Below are positions 18,133 through 25,865 of a stretch of DNA of 64,000 nucleotides, piece by piece; within the stretch, counting starts at the first letter, position 1; the number at the start of each line of letters is the position of its first letter. The notes below the pieces were generated by a model that was not told the DNA's origin, made no database searches, and saw only the letters and a program-made list of their open reading frames with translations. Made by a program: the position numbers and the translations under genes. This DNA comes from Phycisphaeraceae bacterium (GTDB lineage: Bacteria > Planctomycetota > Phycisphaerae > Phycisphaerales > UBA1924): the NCBI GenBank assembly GCA_019636695.1, contig JAHBXD010000002.1, positions 434,001 through 498,000 on the forward strand, read 5' to 3'.

Positions 18133-20010
18133 ATGATCGGCCGCCTCGGGGTGTGTTCGTGGTCGCTTCAGCCCACGACAGCGCAGGAACTGATCGACAA
18201 GATTCGCGTTTGCGGCCTGTCGCACGCGCAGATCGCCCTCGGCCCGATCTGCTCGGGGCGATGGCCGGAAAACGACACGATCGAGTCGCTGCGGAACGCC
18301 GGCATCGGCCTGTTGTCGGGGATGATGGCCTTTGAAGGCGAAGACTATGCGTCGCTCACTTCGATCAAACGCACGGGCGGCGTCAGGCCGGATCAGCATT
18401 GGGAACGCAACCTCCAGAGCGCCGAGGCACACGCCGCCCTGGCTGAGCGACTGGGCCTTCGGCTGGTCACCTTTCACGCGGGTTTTCTGCCGCACGAACC
18501 GACCGACCCTGTTCGCGGGGTGATGCTCGACCGCCTGGGCGCGATCGCCGACATGTTCGGTGCGCGCGGGATAACCCTGGGCCTTGAGACAGGCCAGGAG
18601 ACGGCCTCGACACTTGTCGGCATGCTGCGGGCGCTCGGGCGGCCGAACGTCCGGGTGAACTTCGATCCGGCGAACATGCTGCTCTACGGCATGGGCAACC
18701 CGGTGGCCGCCTTGCGTGAACTGCTCGAGTGGGTCGCCCAGGTGCATATCAAGGACGCCCGGGTTTCCCCGGTTCCGGGCGAATGGGGCATCGAGACCGC
18801 GGCGGGCAAGGGTGAGGTCGATTGGGATCAGTTCTTCAGGGTGATCGAAGATGCCCCGCAACGCATCGACCTGGCGATCGAGCGCGAAGCCGGACAGACG
18901 CGAACGGCTGATGTCATCGCCGCACGGCGGGTGTATGAGCGGCACGTCTGGCCGGTGCGGGAAGCCCCGCCCCCGGCGGGCAGTTCGGCCAAGCCCTTGG
19001 GGGTTGGCATTGTCGGGCTTGGGTTCATGGGCGAGACGCATATTCGGGCATTGCGGAGCGCGATCGCCTCGGGTCGGCGTGCGCGGCTTGTTGCCGTGGC
19101 CGACCGCAACCCCGAGCGGCGCACCGGGCGGCCCGGTTCGCGCGGGAACATGACACGGGACGAAGCCCATCCGCTGTTCGATCCGACGGCCGTCAGGGTG
19201 TATGAAGATCCGGAACGGCTGATGCACGACCCCGATGTGGATGTCGTGAGCATCTGCACGTTCACCGAGACGCATGTGCCGCTGGCGATCCTGGCTTTGC
19301 AACAGGGCAAGCATGTGCTGGTGGAGAAGCCGGTGTCGCTGGACTCCACGGCGGTGCAGACCCTCGCCGAGCGTGCGCATCGGGCCGGGCGGGTGTGCAT
19401 GCCTGCGATGTGCATGCGGTTCTGGCCTGCGTGGGTCTGGCTGAAGAACCGGATCGACGACGGGTCGCTCGGAAGGCTGCGGAGCATCACGTTTCAGCGA
19501 CTTGGCGCGAGGCCGACCTGGGCGGAGGATTTCTACGCCGACACAGCGCGGTCGGGGGCGGCGATATTTGACCTGCACATTCACGACGCAGATTTCATTC
19601 ACTGGTGTTTCGGGCCGGTGCGGTCGGTCTCGAGCGCCGGTGACGAGCACCACCTCACGACGCTGTATTCGACCGAGCGCGGGCCGCGGCACGTGGTTGC
19701 CGAAGGCGGATGGGACCACGCGCCCGGGTGGTCGTTCCGGATGCGGTATTCGGCAGCGTTTGAGCATGCGACGGCGGATTTTGACATCAGCCGCAATGAA
19801 CCGCTGATTCTGACGCGCGAGGGTCGCCAGGAGGCGGTGCCGATGCCCGGATTGTCGGGATATGACGTGGAGTGGCGTCACCTGCTCGACACGGTGGCGA
19901 CAGGTCATGGGAAGCCCCTTGCCACGCTGGAAGATGCATTGGCTGTGACGAAACTTCTTATGGCTGAGGCCCGGAGTGCGGCGAGCGGGAAACCTGCAAC
20001 AGTATCCTAA
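18133..20010 (+). CDS. Sugar phosphate isomerase/epimerase fused to Gfo/Idh/MocA oxidoreductase
   Basis: One uninterrupted 625-residue frame joins two enzymes that are usually separate. Residues about 1-275 are an AP-endonuclease-2-type TIM barrel: LGVCSWSLQP, VTFHAGFLPHEP, LGLETGQE, NFDPANM, QVHIKDARV and a final IEREAG supply the expected metal ligands. Residues about 287-625 are an NAD(P)-dependent Gfo/Idh/MocA enzyme with GIVGLGFMGETH in the Rossmann fold and the catalytic-lysine motif EKPVS (Lys399). Both act in sugar or inositol interconversion. A linker rich in Pro/Ala joins them. GGAG lies 7 bases before the ATG. The substrate is not identifiable. No frameshift or stop separates the halves, so the fusion appears real rather than an assembly error. 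Confidence 0.88.
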   Translation: MIGRLGVCSWSLQPTTAQELIDKIRVCGLSHAQIALGPICSGRWPENDTIESLRNAGIGLLSGMMAFEGEDYASLTSIKRTGGVRPDQHWERNLQSAEAHAALAERLGLRLVTFHAGFLPHEPTDPVRGVMLDRLGAIADMFGARGITLGLETGQETASTLVGMLRALGRPNVRVNFDPANMLLYGMGNPVAALRELLEWVAQVHIKDARVSPVPGEWGIETAAGKGEVDWDQFFRVIEDAPQRIDLAIEREAGQTRTADVIAARRVYERHVWPVREAPPPAGSSAKPLGVGIVGLGFMGETHIRALRSAIASGRRARLVAVADRNPERRTGRPGSRGNMTRDEAHPLFDPTAVRVYEDPERLMHDPDVDVVSICTFTETHVPLAILALQQGKHVLVEKPVSLDSTAVQTLAERAHRAGRVCMPAMCMRFWPAWVWLKNRIDDGSLGRLRSITFQRLGARPTWAEDFYADTARSGAAIFDLHIHDADFIHWCFGPVRSVSSAGDEHHLTTLYSTERGPRHVVAEGGWDHAPGWSFRMRYSAAFEHATADFDISRNEPLILTREGRQEAVPMPGLSGYDVEWRHLLDTVATGHGKPLATLEDALAVTKLLMAEARSAASGKPATVS

Positions 20011-20024
20011 CATATTGGGATCAT

Positions 20025-20038
20025 AATCCGATCGGATT
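20025..20038. promoter_or_regulatory. 14-bp perfect palindrome upstream of the ars promoter
   Basis: AATCCGATCGGATT is its own reverse complement over 14 bases and lies 27 bases upstream of the arsR -35 box, 15 bases after the end of the preceding gene. A dimeric regulator could bind it. Its role is not known. Confidence 0.4.
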
Positions 20039-20065
20039 TGCCGTCAAGAGTTTTTGCCGGAGTGT

Positions 20066-20093
20066 TTGACAAATCGCGTACCGTTTGTATACT
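20066..20093 (+). promoter_or_regulatory. Near-consensus promoter of arsR-arsM
   Basis: TTGACA (20066-20071) matches the sigma-70 -35 consensus exactly. TATACT (20088-20093) is one base from the -10 consensus, with a 16-base spacer. Transcription would begin about 20100, at the ATG of arsR, which suggests a leaderless message. Confidence 0.75.
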
Positions 20094-20109
20094 TGCACAA
20101 TGATGCAAG
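20092..20109. promoter_or_regulatory. Probable ArsR operator overlapping -10 box and start codon
   Basis: CTTGCA (20092-20097) and TGCAAG (20104-20109) form a perfect inverted repeat with a 6-base spacer. It overlaps the -10 box, the expected transcription start and the first codons, so bound repressor would block initiation. Assignment to ArsR is inferred from position. Confidence 0.5.
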
Positions 20110-20504
20110 AGAACAGCGGTCATCCCGTGAATCCTGCGCAGGCTGCCGCGTGCTGCCGCCCGATCGACCGTTTGCTGTGTCCGGAGTTGTTCCGAGCGAT
20201 CGGAGATCCGACGCGGGCGAGTCTGCTTGCGTGCCTGGCCAAGTGCGGTCGCCCATGCACAGTGACGGAGATTGCGGCGTGCTGCTCAGTTGATCTTTCG
20301 GTGGTGTCGCGGCATCTGGCGTTGATGGAGCGTGGGGGGTTGCTTGCGTCCTCGAAGCAGGGACGGACGGTGTCTTACGCGGTGCGGTACGTCGAACTGG
20401 CGGGGCTGCTTCGAGCGTTGGCGGACGAGTTGGAACAGTGTTGCGAGCGCACACCCGGCAGCGCGGACTGCGCTTCGGATGGTTGCGCACCGGGATGTGC
20501 ATAA
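20100..20504 (+). CDS. arsR: ArsR/SmtB-family arsenic-responsive repressor
   Basis: 134 residues with a winged helix-turn-helix: FRAIGDPTRASLLACLA, then TVTEIAACCSVDLSVVSRHLALM as recognition region, and the wing GGLLASSKQGRTVSYAV. It is exceptionally Cys-rich (13 Cys), with adjacent pairs at 18-19, 61-62 and 114-115. Members of this family bind trivalent arsenic or antimony through Cys triads and then leave the operator. The two ATG codons at 20100 and 20103 are the likely starts because the promoter places transcription start there; a longer frame from 20085 would begin inside the promoter. arsM follows 26 bases later. The methyltransferase partner supports arsenic as the ligand, though the exact sensing cysteines are uncertain. 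Confidence 0.92.
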   Translation: MMQENSGHPVNPAQAAACCRPIDRLLCPELFRAIGDPTRASLLACLAKCGRPCTVTEIAACCSVDLSVVSRHLALMERGGLLASSKQGRTVSYAVRYVELAGLLRALADELEQCCERTPGSADCASDGCAPGCA

Positions 20505-20530
20505 CCACAATTTGATGTGAAAGGACAGAC

Positions 20531-21409
20531 ATGACGACTTCGAGGACCGGGCCGCAGGATGTGCTTGAGCATGTGCGCGAGGGATATGCCCGGATCGCAT
20601 CGACGGGATCGCTTTCGTCGGGCACGGGGGGATGCGGCCAGGGGGGCTGCTGCGGAAACACCGCACTGGATCATGATGCGCTGGCGAAAGCGATCGGGTA
20701 CGGCCAGAGTGATCTGCTTGCGGTTCCGGATGAGGCGAACATGGGCCTTTCGTGCGGGAACCCGACGGCGCTGGCCTCATTGCGCGAGGGCGAGGTTGTG
20801 ATCGACCTGGGTTCCGGGGGCGGGTTTGACTGTTTCGTGGCGGGGCCGCGCGTGGGCAAGACCGGGCGCGTGATCGGCGTGGATATGACGCCGGAGATGC
20901 TTTCGAAGGCTCGGCGCAACATCGAGTCGTATCAGGCTCAGACCGGCTTAGACAATGTCGAGTTTCGGCTCGGCGAGATTGAGCATCTTCCGCTGGCGGA
21001 TGCTAGCGCGGACGTTGTGATTTCGAACTGCGTGCTGAATCTCTCTCCGGACAAGCCGCAGGTCTGGCGTGAAATTGCGCGGGTGCTCAAGCCGGGCGGC
21101 CGGGTGGCGGTGAGCGATCTTGCGCTGTTGCGGCCGCTTCCGGCCGAAATCACGGCGATGGTCGAGGCGCTGATCGGGTGCGTGGCCGGTGCCGTGACGC
21201 TTGAAGAGACGCGCCGACAAGCAGAAGCGGCAGGACTGATCGAGATTGTGCTGACACCCAAGCCCGGGTATGTGGATGCGATGACGGCGTGGGAAGATCC
21301 GCTGTATAAGCGGATCGTGGCCGCGCTTCCCGCGGGCACAAAGCCATCGGATTTCATCACAAGCGTGGATATCGCCGCACGCAAGCCGATGCGCACGAAG
21401 TGCTGCTGA
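20531..21409 (+). CDS. arsM: Arsenite S-adenosylmethionine methyltransferase
   Basis: 292 residues. It methylates As(III) stepwise using SAM and reduced thiols, giving volatile or less retained methylarsenicals. The SAM motif DLGSGGGFD is at 92-100. The three cysteines that bind arsenite in characterised ArsM proteins have counterparts here: Cys75 (LSCGNP), Cys167 (SNCVLNL) and Cys217 (IGCVAG). Extra Cys clusters occur near the N-terminus (35, 40, 41) and at the extreme C-terminus (KCC). AAAGGA lies 6 bases before the ATG. It is co-transcribed with arsR. No arsenite efflux gene or arsenate reductase is nearby, so this looks like a methylation-only unit. Confidence 0.95.
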   Translation: MTTSRTGPQDVLEHVREGYARIASTGSLSSGTGGCGQGGCCGNTALDHDALAKAIGYGQSDLLAVPDEANMGLSCGNPTALASLREGEVVIDLGSGGGFDCFVAGPRVGKTGRVIGVDMTPEMLSKARRNIESYQAQTGLDNVEFRLGEIEHLPLADASADVVISNCVLNLSPDKPQVWREIARVLKPGGRVAVSDLALLRPLPAEITAMVEALIGCVAGAVTLEETRRQAEAAGLIEIVLTPKPGYVDAMTAWEDPLYKRIVAALPAGTKPSDFITSVDIAARKPMRTKCC

Positions 21410-21465
21410 AGCTCGTGCCCGGTGTGACCGCGAGGGGCGTCATCCGCAATCGCACAACGTGACAA

Positions 21466-21505
21466 GAGTGAAGGGCAGGAGGAACCGCTCCTGCCCTCTT
21501 CACTT
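21466..21505. terminator. Bidirectional terminator between arsM and the lipoprotein gene
   Basis: GGGCAGGAG / CTCCTGCCC form a perfect 9-bp stem around a 6-base loop. GAGTGAA / TTCACTT extend it by 7 pairs after a 2-base bulge. It lies between two convergent genes. U-tracts are short on both sides. Confidence 0.7.
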
Positions 21506-21518
21506 GCGGGATCGGGGG

Positions 21519-22010
21519 TCAGCGTTCCTCGGGTTGGCGTGCCTTGAGATAGACGGCGATGTAGTCGAAGACTTCGACGGGGTGGTCGTAGGCGACGGAG
21601 TCAGATTCCATGCCGCTCTGGCCGGAGAGATTGCCCGAGCGAGGGGCCGCGCCGACGGAAGTCACGCGGACGTAGCGCGTGCGCATCTGCGTGCCGGCTG
21701 AGTTCATGCCTAGGAGGACGGTATCGGCCCCGATAGAACGCGCAAACTCGCTGAGCGATCCGCCCGCGCGAAGTTCGGAGGGGTCGAGTGCTTCACCCCG
21801 GAAACGGGATTCCCCGAGTTTGTCATACCCGGCGAGGATGTTGCCCTCGGTGAGGAGGGTGTAGTTGGCGGGCTGAACACGAACGGTTTTTACCGGTTCG
21901 GCTGTGCGAACACCCTGGAAGGTTTCTTTCCAGGGGTACTCCGCGCGCTGGCGGGCGCACCCTGCGAGGAGCATGGCGCAACAACCGACCGCGAGGATTT
22001 TCCTGAGCAT
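21519..22010 (-). CDS. Small lipoprotein, function unknown
   Basis: 163 residues beginning [18 protein letters not shown] with a lipobox (LLAG before Cys18). The mature part is small and mixed, with no membrane segment, and ends in a charged tail ([10 protein letters not shown]). ATG 22010 is chosen because GGAGG lies 7 bases upstream and the lipoprotein signal starts there. An upstream frame consists of His-Glu-Ala-Arg repeats that are simply the translated 15-bp tandem repeat. I do not recognise a family. Outer-membrane or periplasmic anchoring is expected from the signal. Confidence 0.75.
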   Translation of the reverse strand: MLRKILAVGCCAMLLAGCARQRAEYPWKETFQGVRTAEPVKTVRVQPANYTLLTEGNILAGYDKLGESRFRGEALDPSELRAGGSLSEFARSIGADTVLLGMNSAGTQMRTRYVRVTSVGAAPRSGNLSGQSGMESDSVAYDHPVEVFDYIAVYLKARQPEER

Positions 22011-22022
22011 GATCTGACCTCC

Positions 22023-22067
22023 GTGTTCGTGACGGGCGTGTTCGTGTCGGGCGTGTTCGTGTCGGGT
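22023..22067. repeat. Three tandem copies of a 15-bp repeat
   Basis: The unit GTGTTCGTGTCGGGC occurs three times without spacers (first copy GTGTTCGTGACGGGC, last copy ending in T). The array lies 12 bases upstream of the lipoprotein start codon, so it occupies that gene's leader or promoter. Copy-number change could alter expression. Confidence 0.8.
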
Positions 22068-22287
22068 TGGTGATGGCCCGTGCATTGCGCCCGGCTGAAC
22101 GTGCCGCGCATGGCATCGTCATCGTTCCGGCTCGGGGTGCTGAAGGGAAGTAGAGCATGGCGGGCGGCCGAGCGTGCCGAAGCTGAGGAGCCACGTGGCC
22201 AAGCCGTGAATGGTAGGTGGGCACGGCGCGTGCAGGCAGAGTCTACAGTTGGCCCGACGGGCGTAAGCCCGGTATGCGGTCTTTTGA

Positions 22288-22361
22288 CAGGGTGTAGCTC
22301 AGCTTGGTAGAGCGTGTGGTTTGGGTCCACAAGGTCGCTGGTTCGAATCCAGTCACCCTGA
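22288..22361 (+). tRNA. tRNA-Pro (anticodon TGG)
   Basis: A complete 74-base cloverleaf. The acceptor stem CAGGGTG pairs with CACCCTG over 7 bp. The D arm contains GCTC / GAGC. The anticodon stem TGTGG / CCACA encloses the loop TTTGGGT with anticodon TGG at 22322-22324. The T arm carries TTCGAAT. The discriminator base is A, and the CCA end is not encoded. No other tRNA is adjacent. Confidence 0.95.
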
Positions 22362-22370
22362 TTGCATGAT

Positions 22371-22380
22371 GGGGGGGGGG
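22371..22380. repeat. Homopolymer run of ten G
   Basis: A run of 10 guanines nine bases after the tRNA-Pro gene, in non-coding DNA. It may be length-variable or a sequencing-sensitive site. No role is evident. Confidence 0.7.
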
Positions 22381-22481
22381 ATTAGGCGCTTCGCGGGCAT
22401 CCTCCGGAACACCGTACCGCACGGATTGCGCCTCGAAGGCACGGATCGGGCGCACCCACGGGAGACGAGCGGAGAACACGC

Positions 22482-24470
22482 TCAGGCGCCGGCGTCTGTC
22501 GGGCGGATGGGCACGATGCGCGGTGCATCATCTATACGGGGGGCAGTCGGCAGTTCGCTCTCGATCGCGGGGAGCGGCAGGGGTTGGCGCGGGGTTTCGC
22601 CTGGGCGTTCGGGTCGATCTTCGGCGGCCATTGAGCGCGTGGCCTCAATGAGTTCGGCGAGGAGGCGATCTTGCTCGGTGGTGAAGTCGCCCACAAGCGC
22701 CCCGGTTTGCCAGATGGCGTTGATCGCGGCGACGACCTCAGCATAGTTGAAGCCGAGGCCGGGGCGCGGGCTTTCGACGGTGGGTGTGTGCGAGAGCACG
22801 CGGATGATTTCTTCGATCGACGGTTTGACGGTGATGACCTGCGCGCGGCCGCGGGCATCTCGATGGAAGATGCGGATGTCGTCGTCGTCGGGGTCGGCGG
22901 CGAGCATGAGGCGATCTTTCCAGACTTCGACGAGCAGGGGCCTGCGCACGACGGCGTTGCCGAAGATCGCGATTCGGGGAATGCCCTGCTGGGTGATGTA
23001 GACGCCGGGGCGTGACGACTCGATGGTGTCGAGGAGGTATTTGCCCGAGACGAGGGTTCGCTTGACGCCCTGGATGGAATCACCGGGGAGCCAGAGGCTG
23101 CTGAGCGATTCGATCTCACCGACGCTGAGAAAACGACCGGAGGATTCGATGAGGTCGGCCTGCGCGGCGGCGAGGCGGCGCTGCTGGATGCGCTGGGCGC
23201 GCGCGGCGAGGGACTCGTAGGCTGCGATGCGGATGGTGGGGTCATCGTTGTCGGCGAGTTCGCGCAGCGCGACATCGACACGGACCACGCCCTCGACCAT
23301 TCCGAGCAGCCGGATGGCTTCTACACGCCTGGGGGAAGGACCGCGCATCGCCAGCGGCAGAATCGCTTCGGCGGCGACGGCGTCACCGAGGGCCGCGCCG
23401 ACTTCGAGCGCGGCCATGCGCGGCACGATGTCGGGAGAGTCGTATAGGCGGCGGACGAGGGGGATGGCACGCTCGCCGAGTGAGCGCAAGCTCCATTTAA
23501 GTTCGGGGGCGAGCGAAGGCTCGGCCTCCATCGCTTCGACATAGCGCCGGGCGAATTCTTCCGGCGGGATGTTGATGTCAAAGGGCATGTACTGCACCAT
23601 TTTGACGAAATCGCCGGGGTTGAGGCGGAAGCGTTCGGGCACGGTGAGTGCGATGCCGGCGTCGTTACGGCCGCGGGCGGTGCGGTCGCGATCGCCGGGG
23701 AAACGCGGGAAGCGCGAGTTGATGGCGTTTTCGATCAATCGCGCGCGCTGGTGCGAGGGTTCGTCGAGCTGTATGTCGATTTTCAGCGGTTCGGTCATCG
23801 CCCCGCCGTAGAGCACTCGGCCGACCTGAAGGTTGACCGAGCCGCGGTCGCCCGTGCCCGGCTCGCCGAAGGGGTTGACGAAGATCGGCCCGCGCGCCTG
23901 GGCGATCTGCTTTTTCTGATATCCGCCGAAGGGTTCGCTGGGGCCGATCTGCAGATCGGTGGTGAGAAGCGTGCCGCTTTCGAGACTGGTAGCGTTGACG
24001 GCCTGCACGAAGACATCAAACGGATAGCCCATCGGCGCGCCGGGAGGAATGCGTGCGTAGACCACGACGACGGCGACATTGGGATCGCGCAGGAGTTCGC
24101 GTGGACTCTTGCCCCGACCGTCGGGCCACGCAAGGGGGCTTCCGGGTGGAAGTTGCGCGCCGCGACCGATGCCGCGCAGGCCCATCTCACGCTCCATGTG
24201 CCCGGCGACAGCCTCGGGGAGCAAGCCGCCGCCCGTGCCCCGAAGCCCCCACACCAGGCCGTAGCCGGTGACGAGCACCGAATCGATGCCTGCGAACGTG
24301 GCGACTGATCCCACCGTGCCGCGGAAGACCTGGGGCACATCACGCTTGACCGGCATCACGGAAACCGCGCGCATGGGGCGCTTTTGCGAACCGGAGCACC
24401 CGACCATCGCGGCGAGGGTCGCCAGCACGAGGCCGCAGGTGAAGCAAAGGGTTCGCCGGGGAGTGGGCAT
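22482..24470 (-). CDS. FlgI-like lipoprotein with helical-repeat C-terminal region
   Basis: 662 residues from ATG 24470 (GGAG six bases upstream). A lipoprotein-type signal ends at AAMVGC (Cys25). Residues about 60-175 resemble the flagellar P-ring protein FlgI: SVLVTGYGLVWGLRGTGGG, VAVVVVYARIPPGAP, then DVFVQAVNATSLESGTLL with the following TDLQIG. The middle (about 330-440) has HEAT-like helical repeats (ERAIPLVRRLYDSPDIVPRM, VEAIRLLGMVEGVVRVDVAL). A beta-rich end follows. A true flgI exists in the flagellar cluster, so this is a paralogue rather than the ring subunit. An upstream hairpin CGGCCCC / GGGGCCG (24483-24505) lies in the leader. Its envelope role is unknown. Confidence 0.75.
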   Translation of the reverse strand: MPTPRRTLCFTCGLVLATLAAMVGCSGSQKRPMRAVSVMPVKRDVPQVFRGTVGSVATFAGIDSVLVTGYGLVWGLRGTGGGLLPEAVAGHMEREMGLRGIGRGAQLPPGSPLAWPDGRGKSPRELLRDPNVAVVVVYARIPPGAPMGYPFDVFVQAVNATSLESGTLLTTDLQIGPSEPFGGYQKKQIAQARGPIFVNPFGEPGTGDRGSVNLQVGRVLYGGAMTEPLKIDIQLDEPSHQRARLIENAINSRFPRFPGDRDRTARGRNDAGIALTVPERFRLNPGDFVKMVQYMPFDINIPPEEFARRYVEAMEAEPSLAPELKWSLRSLGERAIPLVRRLYDSPDIVPRMAALEVGAALGDAVAAEAILPLAMRGPSPRRVEAIRLLGMVEGVVRVDVALRELADNDDPTIRIAAYESLAARAQRIQQRRLAAAQADLIESSGRFLSVGEIESLSSLWLPGDSIQGVKRTLVSGKYLLDTIESSRPGVYITQQGIPRIAIFGNAVVRRPLLVEVWKDRLMLAADPDDDDIRIFHRDARGRAQVITVKPSIEEIIRVLSHTPTVESPRPGLGFNYAEVVAAINAIWQTGALVGDFTTEQDRLLAELIEATRSMAAEDRPERPGETPRQPLPLPAIESELPTAPRIDDAPRIVPIRPTDAGA

Positions 24471-25118
24471 GGCTGACTCCATCGGCCCCAGGAGGCTCGG
24501 GGCCGTTTGCGGACCATCTTGACGGACATGACTGTACGAAGGAAGGCGCACATCGGATGAGGCGATGCGGCAAAGGCCCGGGGGTGCGCGAGAACGGGGC
24601 AGGCACGGCGGGGTGCCGGAGGAAGGGTCTTGCGCGTAAGTCCGCGTTTTTACTGGTGTTATGCGATCAACCGGCGGCTCGAGCGGTGGGCACTCGGGGG
24701 GCGCCTGGGTGACCAACCTGGCGATCGACTGTGGACAACCTGACTGTCATGGGCGTGGATGACGAGGCGGGGAGAAACTCTCATGTGAAGGTAGTGTGAA
24801 ACGCAACCTTCGGTCTGAGCGATGGTTACTGGCTGTCGAAGATTTTCGCGCAGTATTTTGTGGTTCAGGCGGCTTGAACCCACGATCTGTAGTGGTATGC
24901 TGCCCCCCGCGGCAGAGTTGGCTGAGTGGCGGGGTGCCGCGGGAAGCACGGTCGGCTGGAAGGCTGGCGCGGGCAATTGGGGAAAGCCCTGGGCTTTCTG
25001 ATTTTCTCGGGTTCGGGCTGTGGTGGCCCGCGACAAGATGAGCGCCTTTCGCGGCGAGCGGCACCGGGGTCAACCCCGGTCAGAAGCCCGGGGTATGGCC
25101 CCGGGTGGGAGTTGTGCA
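24471..25118. other. Intergenic region between the FlgI-like gene and dcd
   Basis: 648 bases with no gene I can support. It holds two notable inverted repeats: GAAAGCCC-T-GGGCTTTC (24982-24998) and CCCGGGG-tatgg-CCCCGGG (25087-25105). The second is in the presumed dcd leader, immediately before its ribosome binding site. A short stretch near 24912 looks superficially like the start of a tRNA-Ser but has no matching 3' half. Confidence 0.5.
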
Positions 25119-25697
25119 TTGGGTGTGCTGAGCGACAAGCAGATCCGCGAGCGGGTGAAGATTGTCCCGTTCGAGCCAGCGCAGAAGCGTCCCGGGCGGA
25201 TCAGCTTCGGGGTGTCGAGTTATGGGTATGACGTGCGCGTGGGGACGCGCTTCAAGGTGTTTACGCCGACGCCGCGGAGCGGCGACATTGCGGTGGTGGA
25301 CCCGAAGCGCTTCAGCGACGACATGATGGTCGAAGTCGATGTGGCCGACCGCCCGGCGGACAAGCAGTACGTGATTATCCCGCCCAACTCCTTTGCGCTC
25401 TGCGAGACGGTGGAGTACCTGGAGATCCCGCGGGATGTGCTGGCGATCTGCGTCGGCAAGAGCACGTACGCGCGGTGCGGGCTGATCGTGAACGTGACGC
25501 CGCTGGAGCCGGAGTGGAAGGGGAAGGTGACGCTGGAGATCAGCAACACCACGCCGCTGCCGGCGCGGGTGTATGCGAACGAGGGGGTCGCGCAACTGGT
25601 GTTCTTGGAGGCGAGCGCGGTGTGCGAGATCAGTTACGCGGACAAGGGTGGGAAGTATCAGGACCAGGGTGGGTTGACGTTGCCGAAGGTGGATTGA
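25119..25697 (+). CDS. dcd: dCTP deaminase
   Basis: 192 residues. It deaminates dCTP to dUTP, the main source of dUMP for thymidylate in many bacteria. Family motifs: MGVLSDKQI start, [26 protein letters not shown], the catalytic region [19 protein letters not shown] with Arg and Glu, and the C-terminal [14 protein letters not shown]. The start is TTG 25119 because GGGAG lies 7 bases upstream and family members begin directly with this sequence; GTG 25125 is possible. Upstream extension is non-conserved. The enzyme feeds the same dNTP pool as nrdJ nearby, but transcriptional linkage is interrupted by the inserted four-helix-bundle gene. Confidence 0.94.
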   Translation: MGVLSDKQIRERVKIVPFEPAQKRPGRISFGVSSYGYDVRVGTRFKVFTPTPRSGDIAVVDPKRFSDDMMVEVDVADRPADKQYVIIPPNSFALCETVEYLEIPRDVLAICVGKSTYARCGLIVNVTPLEPEWKGKVTLEISNTTPLPARVYANEGVAQLVFLEASAVCEISYADKGGKYQDQGGLTLPKVD

Positions 25698-25705
25698 GGG
25701 GAAGT

Positions 25706-25730
25706 GGGCAATGGGCAATGGGCAGTGGGA
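25706..25730 (+). repeat. Left arm of inverted heptamer repeat flanking the IVP-family gene
   Basis: Three tandem heptamers (GGGCAAT, GGGCAAT, GGGCAGT) followed by GGGA, starting 8 bases after the dcd stop. It matches the reverse complement of 26264-26288 at 22 of 25 positions, with all differences G/A. Confidence 0.85.
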
Positions 25731-25865
25731 AGGGCGATTGAAGTGTGTGGATCATCGCACGAAATTGCCGCGGTAGAAAGGCACTTGCTGATCGCGATTT
25801 GACCAAGTTTGACCAAGGATGTGCCGCTCTATTGCTGAGCAGATGATCTTGATAGGCGACGAACG

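Noticed and set aside
17845..20013. Minus-strand frame opposite the isomerase/oxidoreductase fusion
   Set aside because: Shadow composition, no domains and no start context, against two intact enzyme domains on the plus strand.
22023..22067. CRISPR array
   Set aside because: The 15-bp repeats are contiguous with no spacers and there are no cas genes in the window.
24905..24990. Possible tRNA-Ser in the gap before dcd
   Set aside because: A stretch resembling a Ser tRNA 5' end (GAGTTGGCTGAGTGG) is not followed by a T arm or complementary acceptor strand.
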